A DNA stretch of 5,272 bases, from the NCBI GenBank assembly GCA_937897495.1, contig CALCBL010000123.1, positions 1 through 5,272 of the forward strand. The letters are read 5' to 3'. Origin of the DNA: an uncultured Burkholderiales bacterium. Its GTDB lineage: Bacteria; Pseudomonadota; Gammaproteobacteria; Burkholderiales; Burkholderiaceae_C. The notes below the pieces were generated by a model. That model had not been told where the DNA came from, did no database searches, and saw nothing but the letters and a program-made list of their open reading frames with translations. The position numbers and the translations under genes are program-made. This document shows, piece after piece, positions 1-5,272 of the stretch (the first letter of the stretch is position 1; each line of letters starts with the position of its first letter).

Positions 1-87
1 TCATCACCCACAGGATGGCAATTTTTTGCAAGAGCCCAGAGACTTTGGGGTTGGCTCTGAGGCGTGTTGCCATCCTGTGGGTGATGA
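1..87. repeat. Perfect 21-bp inverted repeat with 45-bp spacer at the window edge
   Basis: Bases 1-21 are the exact reverse complement of bases 67-87. The match stops at position 22 versus 66; how far it extends to the left cannot be seen because the window ends. Inside the spacer is a smaller complementary pair, AGAGCC at 31-36 and GGCTCT at 53-58. Both large arms fall within the LysE reading frame: the right arm encodes about residues 166-173 and the left arm residues 188-194. A perfect 21-bp inverted repeat this close together inside a coding sequence is unlikely by chance. It could be a real hairpin, but its position at the extreme end favours a fold-back chimera. Confidence 0.9.
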
Positions 88-583
88 CCACAACGCCAAA
101 ACAGTACAGGAAGCCCAAAACGGCAATGTTAACCGCCATGAATACAAAAGTAATCATTCCTTGGTGCTGCTCAGGGTCAATGAATTGGGGGAAAAAAGCG
201 AAGTAAAACATGATCGCCTTGGGATTGAGCAGGGTGATGAACATGGTTTCTTTGAAATATTGACCGGGGGTGATCTTGATCGATGGCCCCTCACCCGGCT
301 TGGCAAAGACCATTCTAAAACCCAACCAGGCAAGGTAAGCGGCGCCCAACCATTTCAAGGCCATAAACAAATGAGGATAGGTTTGCAGAAGTGCCGCCAC
401 ACCGGCCACGGTCATCCACAACAAAATTTGGTCGCCCAAAATCAAACCCGCGACAGAGGCCGTGCCACCCCTCATGCCGCCTTGGGTGGTAGAGGTAATC
501 AAGGCCAGATTGCCAGGGCCAGGCAAGAACAATAGCAATACGAAGGCTGCAACAAAAGCGCCGTAATCAGAAATTCCAAACAT
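1..583 (-). CDS. LysE/RhtB-family amino-acid exporter, C-terminus cut by the window edge
   Basis: Reading leftward from the ATG at 583-581 gives an open frame of 194 codons that runs off the left edge. The protein begins MFGISDYGAF and has the layout of the LysE/RhtB family: a hydrophobic first helix (about residues 8-20), the motif LPGPGN at 20-25, a Gly-rich stretch with QGGMRGG at 34-40, further hydrophobic segments near 44-66 and 72-93, NPKAIMFY at 120-127, and another hydrophobic block at about 143-168. Proteins of this family are small inner-membrane exporters, about 205-210 residues long, that efflux amino acids or related small molecules; the substrate cannot be read from sequence. 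A weak Shine-Dalgarno (GAGAAAG, 6 nt upstream) supports the start. The gene lies 40 bp downstream of rsmG on the same strand and is probably co-transcribed. The last ~7 residues (IAILWVM) lie in an inverted-repeat arm and do not resemble the Gly-rich end expected of the family, so the C-terminus may be artefactual. Confidence 0.88.
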   Translation of the reverse strand, partial: MFGISDYGAFVAAFVLLLFLPGPGNLALITSTTQGGMRGGTASVAGLILGDQILLWMTVAGVAALLQTYPHLFMALKWLGAAYLAWLGFRMVFAKPGEGPSIKITPGQYFKETMFITLLNPKAIMFYFAFFPQFIDPEQHQGMITFVFMAVNIAVLGFLYCFGVVVITHRMATRLRANPKVSGLLQKIAILWVM

Positions 584-623
584 CAAAGGCTTTCTCAATG
601 AGCCCAAGTGTAAGGGGCGAAAC

Positions 624-1337
624 TCAGGTCGAGCTTGCTTCAGTAGACAAAGTTACTGATTTTTTCATCCATACCATGCAACGATCGGCCTCCAAACCAG
701 GAACTTGGAGTTGTTCCACGTGAAACACTTCTACAAAAGAAGGCAGCGCCGCCATCTCTGCTTCAGGCAACTTGCCCTTCATGGCCATCCAAACACCGTC
801 TTCTGACAAGGCGCCGGCCGACCAATTGACAAAGTCTGGCAAAGAGGCAAATGCTCTGGAGCAGATGACATCAAAAGGCCCCGTCAGGCTTTCTACCCGC
901 GCATGAAGCCCTCGCAAGTTTGACAACTTTAAACTGGCTGCCACCTGTTGCACAAATGCCGCCTTTTTGGAAACCGTATCGACACAAGTGACGCGGATGT
1001 TGGGGCAACAAATGGCAATCACCACCCCTGGCAAACCACCGCCCGAGCCCACATCCAACAACTCGACTTCTTGGCCAGCGCCTATTGCGCTTTGGGCAAG
1101 ATAGCGAAGTAAGGGAGAAATTGACGACAAACTGTCTAACAAATGGTGGGTCAAGATTTCCTGCGGCGTTTTCAAGGCTGTGAGGTTATAAACCTTGTTC
1201 CACTTTTGAATGAGCGCCATGTAGCTCAACAACTGTCGCTGCTGGGCCTCTGGCACATTCAATTCCAACGCTTTGACCCCCAGGGAAAGCGCTTGAAGAA
1301 GCGCCTCTTCAGACAAGCCTTCGGCCGCGGCCGTCAT
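624..1337 (-). CDS. rsmG: 16S rRNA (guanine-527 N7) methyltransferase RsmG
   Basis: This 237-residue protein is a class I SAM-dependent methyltransferase of the RsmG (GidB) family, which in characterised members methylates N7 of G527 in the 530 loop of 16S rRNA; loss of the enzyme gives low-level streptomycin resistance in several bacteria. Visible family marks are [10 protein letters not shown] (46-55), HHLLDSL (64-70), the SAM-binding glycine motif [12 protein letters not shown] (93-104), the acidic end of strand 2 in CVD (118-120), SRAF (160-163) and MKGK (186-189). It is slightly longer than the usual ~207-220 residues because of an N-terminal extension of about 15-20 residues. The ATG at 1337-1335 overlaps the mnmG stop TGA (1336-1334) as ATGA, which implies translational coupling and supports this start. 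The stop is TGA at 626-624. A parS-like site is embedded in the segment encoding Val-Phe-His-Val-Glu-Gln (204-209). Confidence 0.97.
   Translation of the reverse strand: MTAAAEGLSEEALLQALSLGVKALELNVPEAQQRQLLSYMALIQKWNKVYNLTALKTPQEILTHHLLDSLSSISPLLRYLAQSAIGAGQEVELLDVGSGGGLPGVVIAICCPNIRVTCVDTVSKKAAFVQQVAASLKLSNLRGLHARVESLTGPFDVICSRAFASLPDFVNWSAGALSEDGVWMAMKGKLPEAEMAALPSFVEVFHVEQLQVPGLEADRCMVWMKKSVTLSTEASST
712..727. other. parS-like ParB binding site, one-mismatch palindrome, within rsmG
   Basis: The 16 bases TGTTCCACGTGAAACA match the ParB/Spo0J centromere palindrome TGTTTCACGTGAAACA with one change in the left half (C for T at position 5). The left half has the TGTTCC form found in Pseudomonas-type parS, and the right half has the GAAACA form. 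Read on the minus strand the site encodes RsmG residues 204-209 (Val-Phe-His-Val-Glu-Gln). Alone it might be chance, but two perfect copies lie about 1-1.2 kb away in mnmG, which supports a genuine cluster. Confidence 0.72.
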
Positions 1338-3370
1338 GGCGTCAAACTCGCCGAACCTTCCGCAATCGACTCCACCACCTCGGGCTTGACCGAAATGAAC
1401 TCCTTAAAACCACCCCTTTTGAGATAAATCAGCAGCAAGGAAATGGTTGCGGGGGTAATTCCAGAAATTCGAGATGCCATGCCCAGGGTTTCTGGGCGAT
1501 GCTTGGACAAGGTTTGTCGAGCCTCGATCGACAAAGAGGAGACCAGAAGGTAGTCAAGCTTGGCGGGCAGCTTCAGGTTTTCAAAATGAACTGCACGCTC
1601 AACCTCGACCTTTTGTCGATCAATGTACCCAGCATACTTGGCCGCAATCTCAACCTGTTCAATGACGGAGGCAGAGAGTTCGCCCAATGTTTCACGTGAA
1701 ACAGTTGTTGAAACATACCGATTGGCGTCCAAGGACACCAGGCTTTCATAACTCACGCCGGGTCGGCGGAGCAAGTCAAACAAATTGTGTTCATGCTCAA
1801 TGGCCTTGCCCAGAACTCGTGCCGACTCTGCATCTGGTAGATTTCTCGGATTGACCCACGTTGACTTAAGGCGCTCTGTTTCACGTGAAACAGCTTCGCG
1901 CTTTGTACAAAAAGAAGCCCAGCGCTCATCGTCCACCAGGCCCATTTTGCGGCCCACTTCCGTCAAGCGCATGTCTGCGTTGTCTTCCCTAAGTTGCAAT
2001 CGAAACTCTGCCCTGCTGGTAAACATGCGATAAGGCTCGGTTACGCCTTTGGTAATGAGATCATCTACCAGCACGCCCAAATAAGCTTGGTCGCGGCTTG
2101 GCAACCATGCGCCACCCATGTCATTGCCTGCACCAGACAAAGACCGGCATTGAAGCGCGGCGTTGATTCCAGCAAACAAGCCCTGCGATGCGGCTTCTTC
2201 GTAACCTGTCGTTCCATTGATTTGGCCAGCAAAGAAGAGCCCCCCAATTTGACGCGTTTCAAAGCTGCTTTTCAATGAGCGCGGGTCAAAGTAGTCGTAC
2301 TCAATGGCATAGCCGGGTCTCAGGATGTGGGCGTTTTCAAGCCCCTTCATAGACCGAACCAATGCGTATTGAATGTCAAAAGGCAAACTGGTAGAAATGC
2401 CATTGGGATAAAACTCATGGGTGGTAAGACCCTCGGGCTCTAAAAAGATTTGGTGGCTGTCTTTGTCGGCAAAGCGATTGATCTTGTCTTCCACGCTTGG
2501 GCAGTACCTTGGGCCAACACCTTCAATCTTGCCCATGAACATGGGGCTTCGGTCAAAGCCAGACCGAATGATGTCGTGCGTTCTCTCGTTGGTATGCGTA
2601 ATCCAACACGGCATCTGTGCGGGGTGCATGTCTGCACGCCCCATGAAACTGAAAACAGGAACGCCGGCTTCAGCGTTCAAGCCGCCCGGCATGCCATCGC
2701 CAGGCTGCTCTTGGCACTTTGAAAAGTCAATGGTGCGCCCATCTAAGCGCGGCGGCGTGCCCGTTTTCAAGCGGCCCTGAGGCAGCTTGAGTTCTTTCAA
2801 GCGAGCAGACAAGCTGACCGCCGGAGGATCACCCGCCCGCCCTGCCGAATAGTTTTCCAAGCCAACATGGATCTTTCCATCTAGGAATGTGCCGGCCGTC
2901 AGCACCACTGTTTTTGATCGGAAGCGAACGCCCACTTGCGTGACAGCCCCCACTACGCGGTCTTCTACGCCATTTGACTCAACCATGAGGTCGTCAACTG
3001 CCTGCTGGAATATCCACAGGTTTTCTTGATTCTCGAGGCGACGGCGGATGGCCGCCTTGTACAAAATTCGATCCGCTTGAGCACGCGTCGCACGCACAGC
3101 CGGCCCCTTGGAGCTGTTCAAAATTCGAAACTGGATGCCGCCCTCGTCCGTTGCGATGGCCATGGCACCGCCCAAAGCATCGACCTCCTTCAACAGGTGG
3201 CCTTTGCCAATGCCCCCGATAGAGGGGTTGCAACTCATCTGGCCTAAGGTCTCGATGTTGTGCGTCAGCAAGAGCGTTTGACAACCCATGCGCGCAGACG
3301 CCAACGCGGCCTCGGTGCCCGCATGGCCGCCGCCGACAACGATCACATCAAATTCTTGTGGGTAAAGCAT
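1334..3370 (-). CDS. mnmG: tRNA uridine-5-carboxymethylaminomethyl modification enzyme MnmG (GidA)
   Basis: MnmG is the FAD-containing subunit that, with MnmE, installs the (carboxymethyl)aminomethyl group at C5 of wobble uridine 34 in certain tRNAs; it acts in the cytoplasm. Numbering from the ATG at 3370-3368 (678 residues): FAD dinucleotide-binding motif [13 protein letters not shown] starting at 11; [14 protein letters not shown] at 46-59 with conserved Cys47; PCWITHTNE with Cys265; [14 protein letters not shown] from 390 to 403; and the C-terminal signature [16 protein letters not shown] at 637-652. The last ~26 residues extend beyond the end of the E. coli protein (629 residues), and an extra Gly-rich linker lies near 418-432; both look lineage-typical. 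A TTG directly upstream (3373-3371) could also open the frame, but GGTGA at 3380-3376 is 5 nt from the ATG and only 2 nt from the TTG, so I chose the ATG. The gene contains two perfect parS sites, encoding VSRET at 494-498 and 557-561, and overlaps rsmG by 4 nt. Confidence 0.98.
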   Translation of the reverse strand: MLYPQEFDVIVVGGGHAGTEAALASARMGCQTLLLTHNIETLGQMSCNPSIGGIGKGHLLKEVDALGGAMAIATDEGGIQFRILNSSKGPAVRATRAQADRILYKAAIRRRLENQENLWIFQQAVDDLMVESNGVEDRVVGAVTQVGVRFRSKTVVLTAGTFLDGKIHVGLENYSAGRAGDPPAVSLSARLKELKLPQGRLKTGTPPRLDGRTIDFSKCQEQPGDGMPGGLNAEAGVPVFSFMGRADMHPAQMPCWITHTNERTHDIIRSGFDRSPMFMGKIEGVGPRYCPSVEDKINRFADKDSHQIFLEPEGLTTHEFYPNGISTSLPFDIQYALVRSMKGLENAHILRPGYAIEYDYFDPRSLKSSFETRQIGGLFFAGQINGTTGYEEAASQGLFAGINAALQCRSLSGAGNDMGGAWLPSRDQAYLGVLVDDLITKGVTEPYRMFTSRAEFRLQLREDNADMRLTEVGRKMGLVDDERWASFCTKREAVSRETERLKSTWVNPRNLPDAESARVLGKAIEHEHNLFDLLRRPGVSYESLVSLDANRYVSTTVSRETLGELSASVIEQVEIAAKYAGYIDRQKVEVERAVHFENLKLPAKLDYLLVSSLSIEARQTLSKHRPETLGMASRISGITPATISLLLIYLKRGGFKEFISVKPEVVESIAEGSASLTP
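1688..1703. other. parS site (perfect ParB/Spo0J palindrome) within mnmG
   Basis: TGTTTCACGTGAAACA is an exact 16-bp palindrome identical to the consensus chromosomal parS bound by ParB/Spo0J proteins. Such sites load ParB clamps and organise the origin region for segregation by ParA. On the minus strand it sits in the mnmG frame and encodes Val557-Ser-Arg-Glu-Thr561. The second perfect copy is 189 bp further right, exactly 63 codons, so both have the same register. Confidence 0.92.
1877..1892. other. parS site (perfect ParB/Spo0J palindrome) within mnmG, second copy
   Basis: This is an exact second copy of TGTTTCACGTGAAACA. It encodes Val494-Ser-Arg-Glu-Thr498 of MnmG in the same reading register as the other copy. 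Flanking bases differ between the copies, so only the 16-bp site is shared and this is not a recent segmental duplication. Two perfect copies 189 bp apart plus a near-perfect copy in rsmG make a functional partition cluster much more likely than chance. Confidence 0.92.
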
Positions 3371-3446
3371 CAAATCACCAGTCCATCACCGTTAGGGCGG
3401 CGCTGCTCGCGCCGTGAGAGGCCTGAGGCCAAGGGGCTTGATTTTA
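3371..3446 (-). promoter_or_regulatory. Candidate mnmG promoter -10 and leader with GC-rich hairpin
   Basis: Reading leftward, TAAAAT at 3446-3441 matches the sigma-70 -10 consensus at 5 of 6 bases, but I see no convincing -35 element at the right distance, so the promoter is tentative. If it is used, the leader is about 65 nt. It contains a 6-bp GC hairpin, CGGCGC at 3398-3403 paired with GCGCCG at 3409-3414 around a 5-nt loop, followed by the mnmG Shine-Dalgarno GGTGA at 3380-3376. A three-codon mini-frame (ATG GAC TGG TGA, 3386-3375) ends just before the mnmG start. Whether the hairpin or mini-frame has any role is unknown. Confidence 0.3.
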
Positions 3447-3517
3447 TCTGCATCGGGTGTTCCTTGCGTGACTGATCGCAGCAGCCCTCTCAAGCTAAGC
3501 TTGTGACGCCGATCAAC

Positions 3518-3522
3518 AGGAG
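3518..3522 (+). promoter_or_regulatory. Ribosome binding site of the class II aldolase gene
   Basis: AGGAG lies 5 nt upstream of the ATG at 3528-3530. It is a strong Shine-Dalgarno and fixes the start of the downstream gene. I could not identify a convincing -35/-10 pair for this gene in the divergent intergenic region (3371-3527). Confidence 0.85.
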
Positions 3523-3527
3523 ACCCC

Positions 3528-4313
3528 ATGAGCCAACCCCAAACCCATCAAGCGCGTTGTCATCCCGATGAATGGCAGCTGCGCGTCGATTTAGCTGCGT
3601 GCTACCGCTTGGTTGCTTTGTATGGTTGGAGCGATTTGGTTTTCACCCACATCAGCGCCAAATTGCCGGCCTCGGTGTGCGGTGAGGAACATCATTTTTT
3701 AATCAACCCCTATGGCCTGATGTTTGATGAAATCACAGCCTCAAGCTTGGTGAAGATCGACATGCAGTGCAACAAGCTCGATGCAGAGAACCCCTATCCG
3801 GTGAACCCTGCAGGCTTCGTCATTCACAGCGCCGTGCACGAAGCGCGCCCAGACGCAGAGTGTGTACTACACACGCACACACGCGCAGGTATAGCCGTGA
3901 GCGCGCAAAAACAAGGCGTGCTGCCCATCAGCCAGCAAAGCACCTTTGTGCTTGCATCCTTGGCCTATCACGACTACGAGGGCGTTGCCATTCGCGACGA
4001 TGAAAAAACGCGTTTGCAAAAAGACTTAGGGGACGCTAATTTTTTAATGCTGCGCAATCATGGCCTGCTTACCGTGGGTAAAACCATTGCCGATGCGTTT
4101 TTGGGAATGTACACCTTTGAAAATACCTGCCGTATTCAAATCGATGCGCTTGCAGGTCAAAGCGGCGCCGCCGATCTCACGGCGGTCAACCCTGAAATTT
4201 TGAATGGCATTGCACACGTGATGAAGGTCCAAACCGGCGGCTTGGGAGGCAGTTTTGTTTGGCCTTCTTTGTTGCGAAAACTCAATCGCGAGAACCCTGG
4301 CTTCGACGTCTGA
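3528..4313 (+). CDS. Class II aldolase/adducin-family protein
   Basis: The 261-residue protein has one class II aldolase/adducin head domain spanning about residues 17-205. Recognisable elements are the N-terminal helix with LAACYRLVALYGWSDLVFTHISAKLP (22-47), INPYGLMFDEITASSLVKID (59-78), AGFVIHSAVHEARPDAECVLHTHT (95-118) and LMLRNHGLLTVGKTIADAF (173-191). His115 and His117 (HTH) and His178 (NHG) are at the places where L-fuculose-phosphate aldolase-type enzymes hold their divalent metal; His100 lies near the position of the catalytic or ligand residue upstream of HTH. Family members include sugar-phosphate aldolases, epimerases and dehydratases, and many adducin-like bacterial homologues of unknown substrate, so no specific reaction is assigned. 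A strong AGGAG supports the start. The gene diverges from mnmG and is followed after 7 bp by the convergent MFS gene, so it is probably transcribed alone. Confidence 0.93.
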   Translation: MSQPQTHQARCHPDEWQLRVDLAACYRLVALYGWSDLVFTHISAKLPASVCGEEHHFLINPYGLMFDEITASSLVKIDMQCNKLDAENPYPVNPAGFVIHSAVHEARPDAECVLHTHTRAGIAVSAQKQGVLPISQQSTFVLASLAYHDYEGVAIRDDEKTRLQKDLGDANFLMLRNHGLLTVGKTIADAFLGMYTFENTCRIQIDALAGQSGAADLTAVNPEILNGIAHVMKVQTGGLGGSFVWPSLLRKLNRENPGFDV

Positions 4314-4331
4314 GTTGTCTTTATTTTTTTT
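4279..4331 (+). terminator. Candidate intrinsic terminator at the end of the aldolase gene
   Basis: AACTCA at 4279-4284 can pair with TGAGTT at 4311-4316, and a short internal pairing of CGA (4289-4291) with TTCG-type bases (4303-4305) may compact the long loop. The stem is followed by a T-rich tract at 4317-4331 that ends in eight consecutive T residues. The stem overlaps the last codons and stop of the aldolase gene, and the tract overlaps the 3' end of the convergent MFS gene. The outer stem is only 6 bp and the loop is long, so this is a weak prediction. Confidence 0.3.
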
Positions 4332-5272
4332 GAACGGGCTTTTGCTGCCACGCCAACACGGCGCCAATCAGCAAAGCTGCTGAAGAGAATAGAAGACCAC
4401 GCTGCAGGCCACCAGGGCCATCGGCGATCCAACCCACTGCGGTGGGTCCAATGATTTGTCCAAGCGCAAAGATGACTGTGAAAACACTGATACCCGCCGC
4501 CCACTGTGAAGGCACCAGGTTGTGTTTGACCATGGCCGTGGTAGAGGCAACCACCGACAAAAAAACACCCCCAAACAACACCCCCGAAACAAGCATCATG
4601 GGCCAAGAAGATGTGATGACAGGAATGACGGTGGCAAGACTTAGCAACGCATTCAAAATAGACAAGGACTGGCCGCCTCGATAGCGATTCAACAGGCCAG
4701 CCCAAATTCTGGAAGAGGCAAGCACGGCAAGCCCCAGCGAAGCATAAAACAAAGTAATCTCAGTTGCGCTTGCGCCTTGCTCGCGCAACACGGCCACGAC
4801 GAAGGTCATGTAACCAATATAGCCGACACCAAACAGGCCATAGCCTGCCAGCGCAAACACCCAGTCGGGCCAATACATTTGCGCGGCTTGATGTTTGTGA
4901 GTGGCGTCATTCATTTCTGCAAGCGCCAGCACATCCGTCCAACGCTTCATGGGCAAGCGGATGACGTACAACACAAGCGTCATGGTGAAACACGCAAGAG
5001 CCAATCCCCACCAAGCCCACGCCCATGGATGATCAAGCGCTTGTTCGTTCGCGGCCGACAGCGCGACAGGAACCAGAACGGCTGAAAGCGCTATGCCCCA
5101 CCCGGTACCACCGTAATAAAGACCCAACAACAAACCCGACTGCGACGGCCAATGCGCACCAAGCCTGGCCGCCAACAAACCCCCAGAGACAAATACAGCC
5201 GCACTGACGCCTCCGGCTAACAAGCGCTGCAACAAAAGAAGGGGCGTTTCAGAAAAAAATCCTGTGAGCGCC
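4321..5272 (-). CDS. MFS transporter, YbfB/YjiJ-like family, N-terminus cut by the window edge
   Basis: The frame is open from the right edge to TAA at 4323-4321, giving 316 visible residues of an integral membrane protein with roughly eight to nine hydrophobic segments. It resembles the YbfB/YjiJ branch of the major facilitator superfamily (Pfam MFS_4) in features such as LLAGGVSAAVFVSGG near the visible N-terminus, a GLYYGGTGWGIALS segment, WVFALAGYGLFGVGYIGYMTFVV at the start of the second half, and a final block with GQIIGPTAVGWIADGPGG. Family members are about 390-400 residues, so roughly the first 75-85 residues, including the first two helices, are missing. A TTG at 5235-5233 could formally start the frame, but the frame continues upstream without a stop and the protein there (ALTGFFSETPLLLLQRL) looks like transporter sequence, so that TTG is not the start. 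Substrate is unknown. The gene is convergent with the aldolase, separated by 7 bp, with no evidence that the two work together. Confidence 0.9.
   Translation of the reverse strand, partial: ALTGFFSETPLLLLQRLLAGGVSAAVFVSGGLLAARLGAHWPSQSGLLLGLYYGGTGWGIALSAVLVPVALSAANEQALDHPWAWAWWGLALACFTMTLVLYVIRLPMKRWTDVLALAEMNDATHKHQAAQMYWPDWVFALAGYGLFGVGYIGYMTFVVAVLREQGASATEITLFYASLGLAVLASSRIWAGLLNRYRGGQSLSILNALLSLATVIPVITSSWPMMLVSGVLFGGVFLSVVASTTAMVKHNLVPSQWAAGISVFTVIFALGQIIGPTAVGWIADGPGGLQRGLLFSSAALLIGAVLAWQQKPVQKK

Noticed and set aside
26..535. A 169-codon open frame on the plus strand
   Set aside because: It is antisense to the LysE gene, has low-complexity polar composition with no recognisable domain, and lacks a ribosome binding site.
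3010..3018. ATATCCACA, an 8-of-9 match to the DnaA box, inside mnmG
   Set aside because: It is isolated and coding (Leu-Trp-Ile-Phe region). One other 8-of-9 match (TCATCCACA, 412-420) lies far away in the LysE gene. There is no cluster and no AT-rich unwinding region, so I do not call an origin.
3420..3430. GGCCT-G-AGGCC small palindrome in the divergent intergenic region
   Set aside because: A single short 5-bp palindrome with a 1-nt centre matches no operator I recognise and may be chance in GC-rich DNA.
3869..3889. Alternating purine-pyrimidine run rich in CA/CG (possible Z-DNA or microsatellite)
   Set aside because: It encodes the conserved His-Thr-His-Thr-Arg metal-site segment of the aldolase, which explains the composition.
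4212..4222. CACACGTGATG, a CACGTG core resembling a fourth parS
   Set aside because: Only the central CACGTG matches; the flanks (GCA/ATG) depart from the palindrome in most positions.
4157..4705. A 182-codon minus-strand frame overlapping the aldolase and MFS genes
   Set aside because: It is a shifted-frame shadow of the MFS gene continuing antisense into the aldolase; the Cys/His/Trp-rich composition is typical of a wrong frame.

Overview
The window reads as a chromosomal segment from a betaproteobacterium of the order Burkholderiales, most likely a Comamonadaceae-like organism. That placement rests on the MnmG and RsmG protein sequences as I remember those families, on the gene order, and on the parS-type sites. 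It has not been tested by a search. Five protein-coding genes fill nearly all of the window. The two outer ones run off the edges, so this may be a complete short contig or an excerpt.

Layout from left to right: a LysE-family amino-acid exporter on the minus strand (partial at its C-terminus); rsmG on the minus strand (16S rRNA m7G527 methyltransferase); mnmG on the minus strand (tRNA U34 carboxymethylaminomethyl-modification enzyme, FAD subunit); a divergent intergenic region of about 157 bp; a class II aldolase/adducin-family protein on the plus strand; and, convergent with it after only 7 bp, an MFS transporter of the YbfB/YjiJ type on the minus strand (partial at its N-terminus). mnmG and rsmG overlap by 4 nt (ATGA) and the LysE gene follows 40 bp later, so mnmG-rsmG-lysE looks like one transcription unit reading leftward.

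The most distinctive non-genic signal is a cluster of three parS-like palindromes recognised by ParB/Spo0J. Two are perfect 16-bp sites inside mnmG, in the same codon register, so that both encode Val-Ser-Arg-Glu-Thr. The third is a one-mismatch site inside rsmG. Together with the mnmG-rsmG pair, which often lies next to parA-parB and oriC, this suggests the origin-proximal chromosome-partition region, with parA/parB probably beyond the left edge.

The second notable signal is a perfect 21-bp inverted repeat at the extreme left edge (1-21 and 67-87). It coincides with the point where the LysE protein stops resembling its family. The pattern is what a fold-back chimera at a contig end would produce, so the first ~21 bases should be treated with suspicion. 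I found no CRISPR array, tRNA, rRNA, insertion sequence or clear novel defence or mobile system. Apart from the parS cluster and the edge repeat, the region is ordinary core and accessory metabolism.
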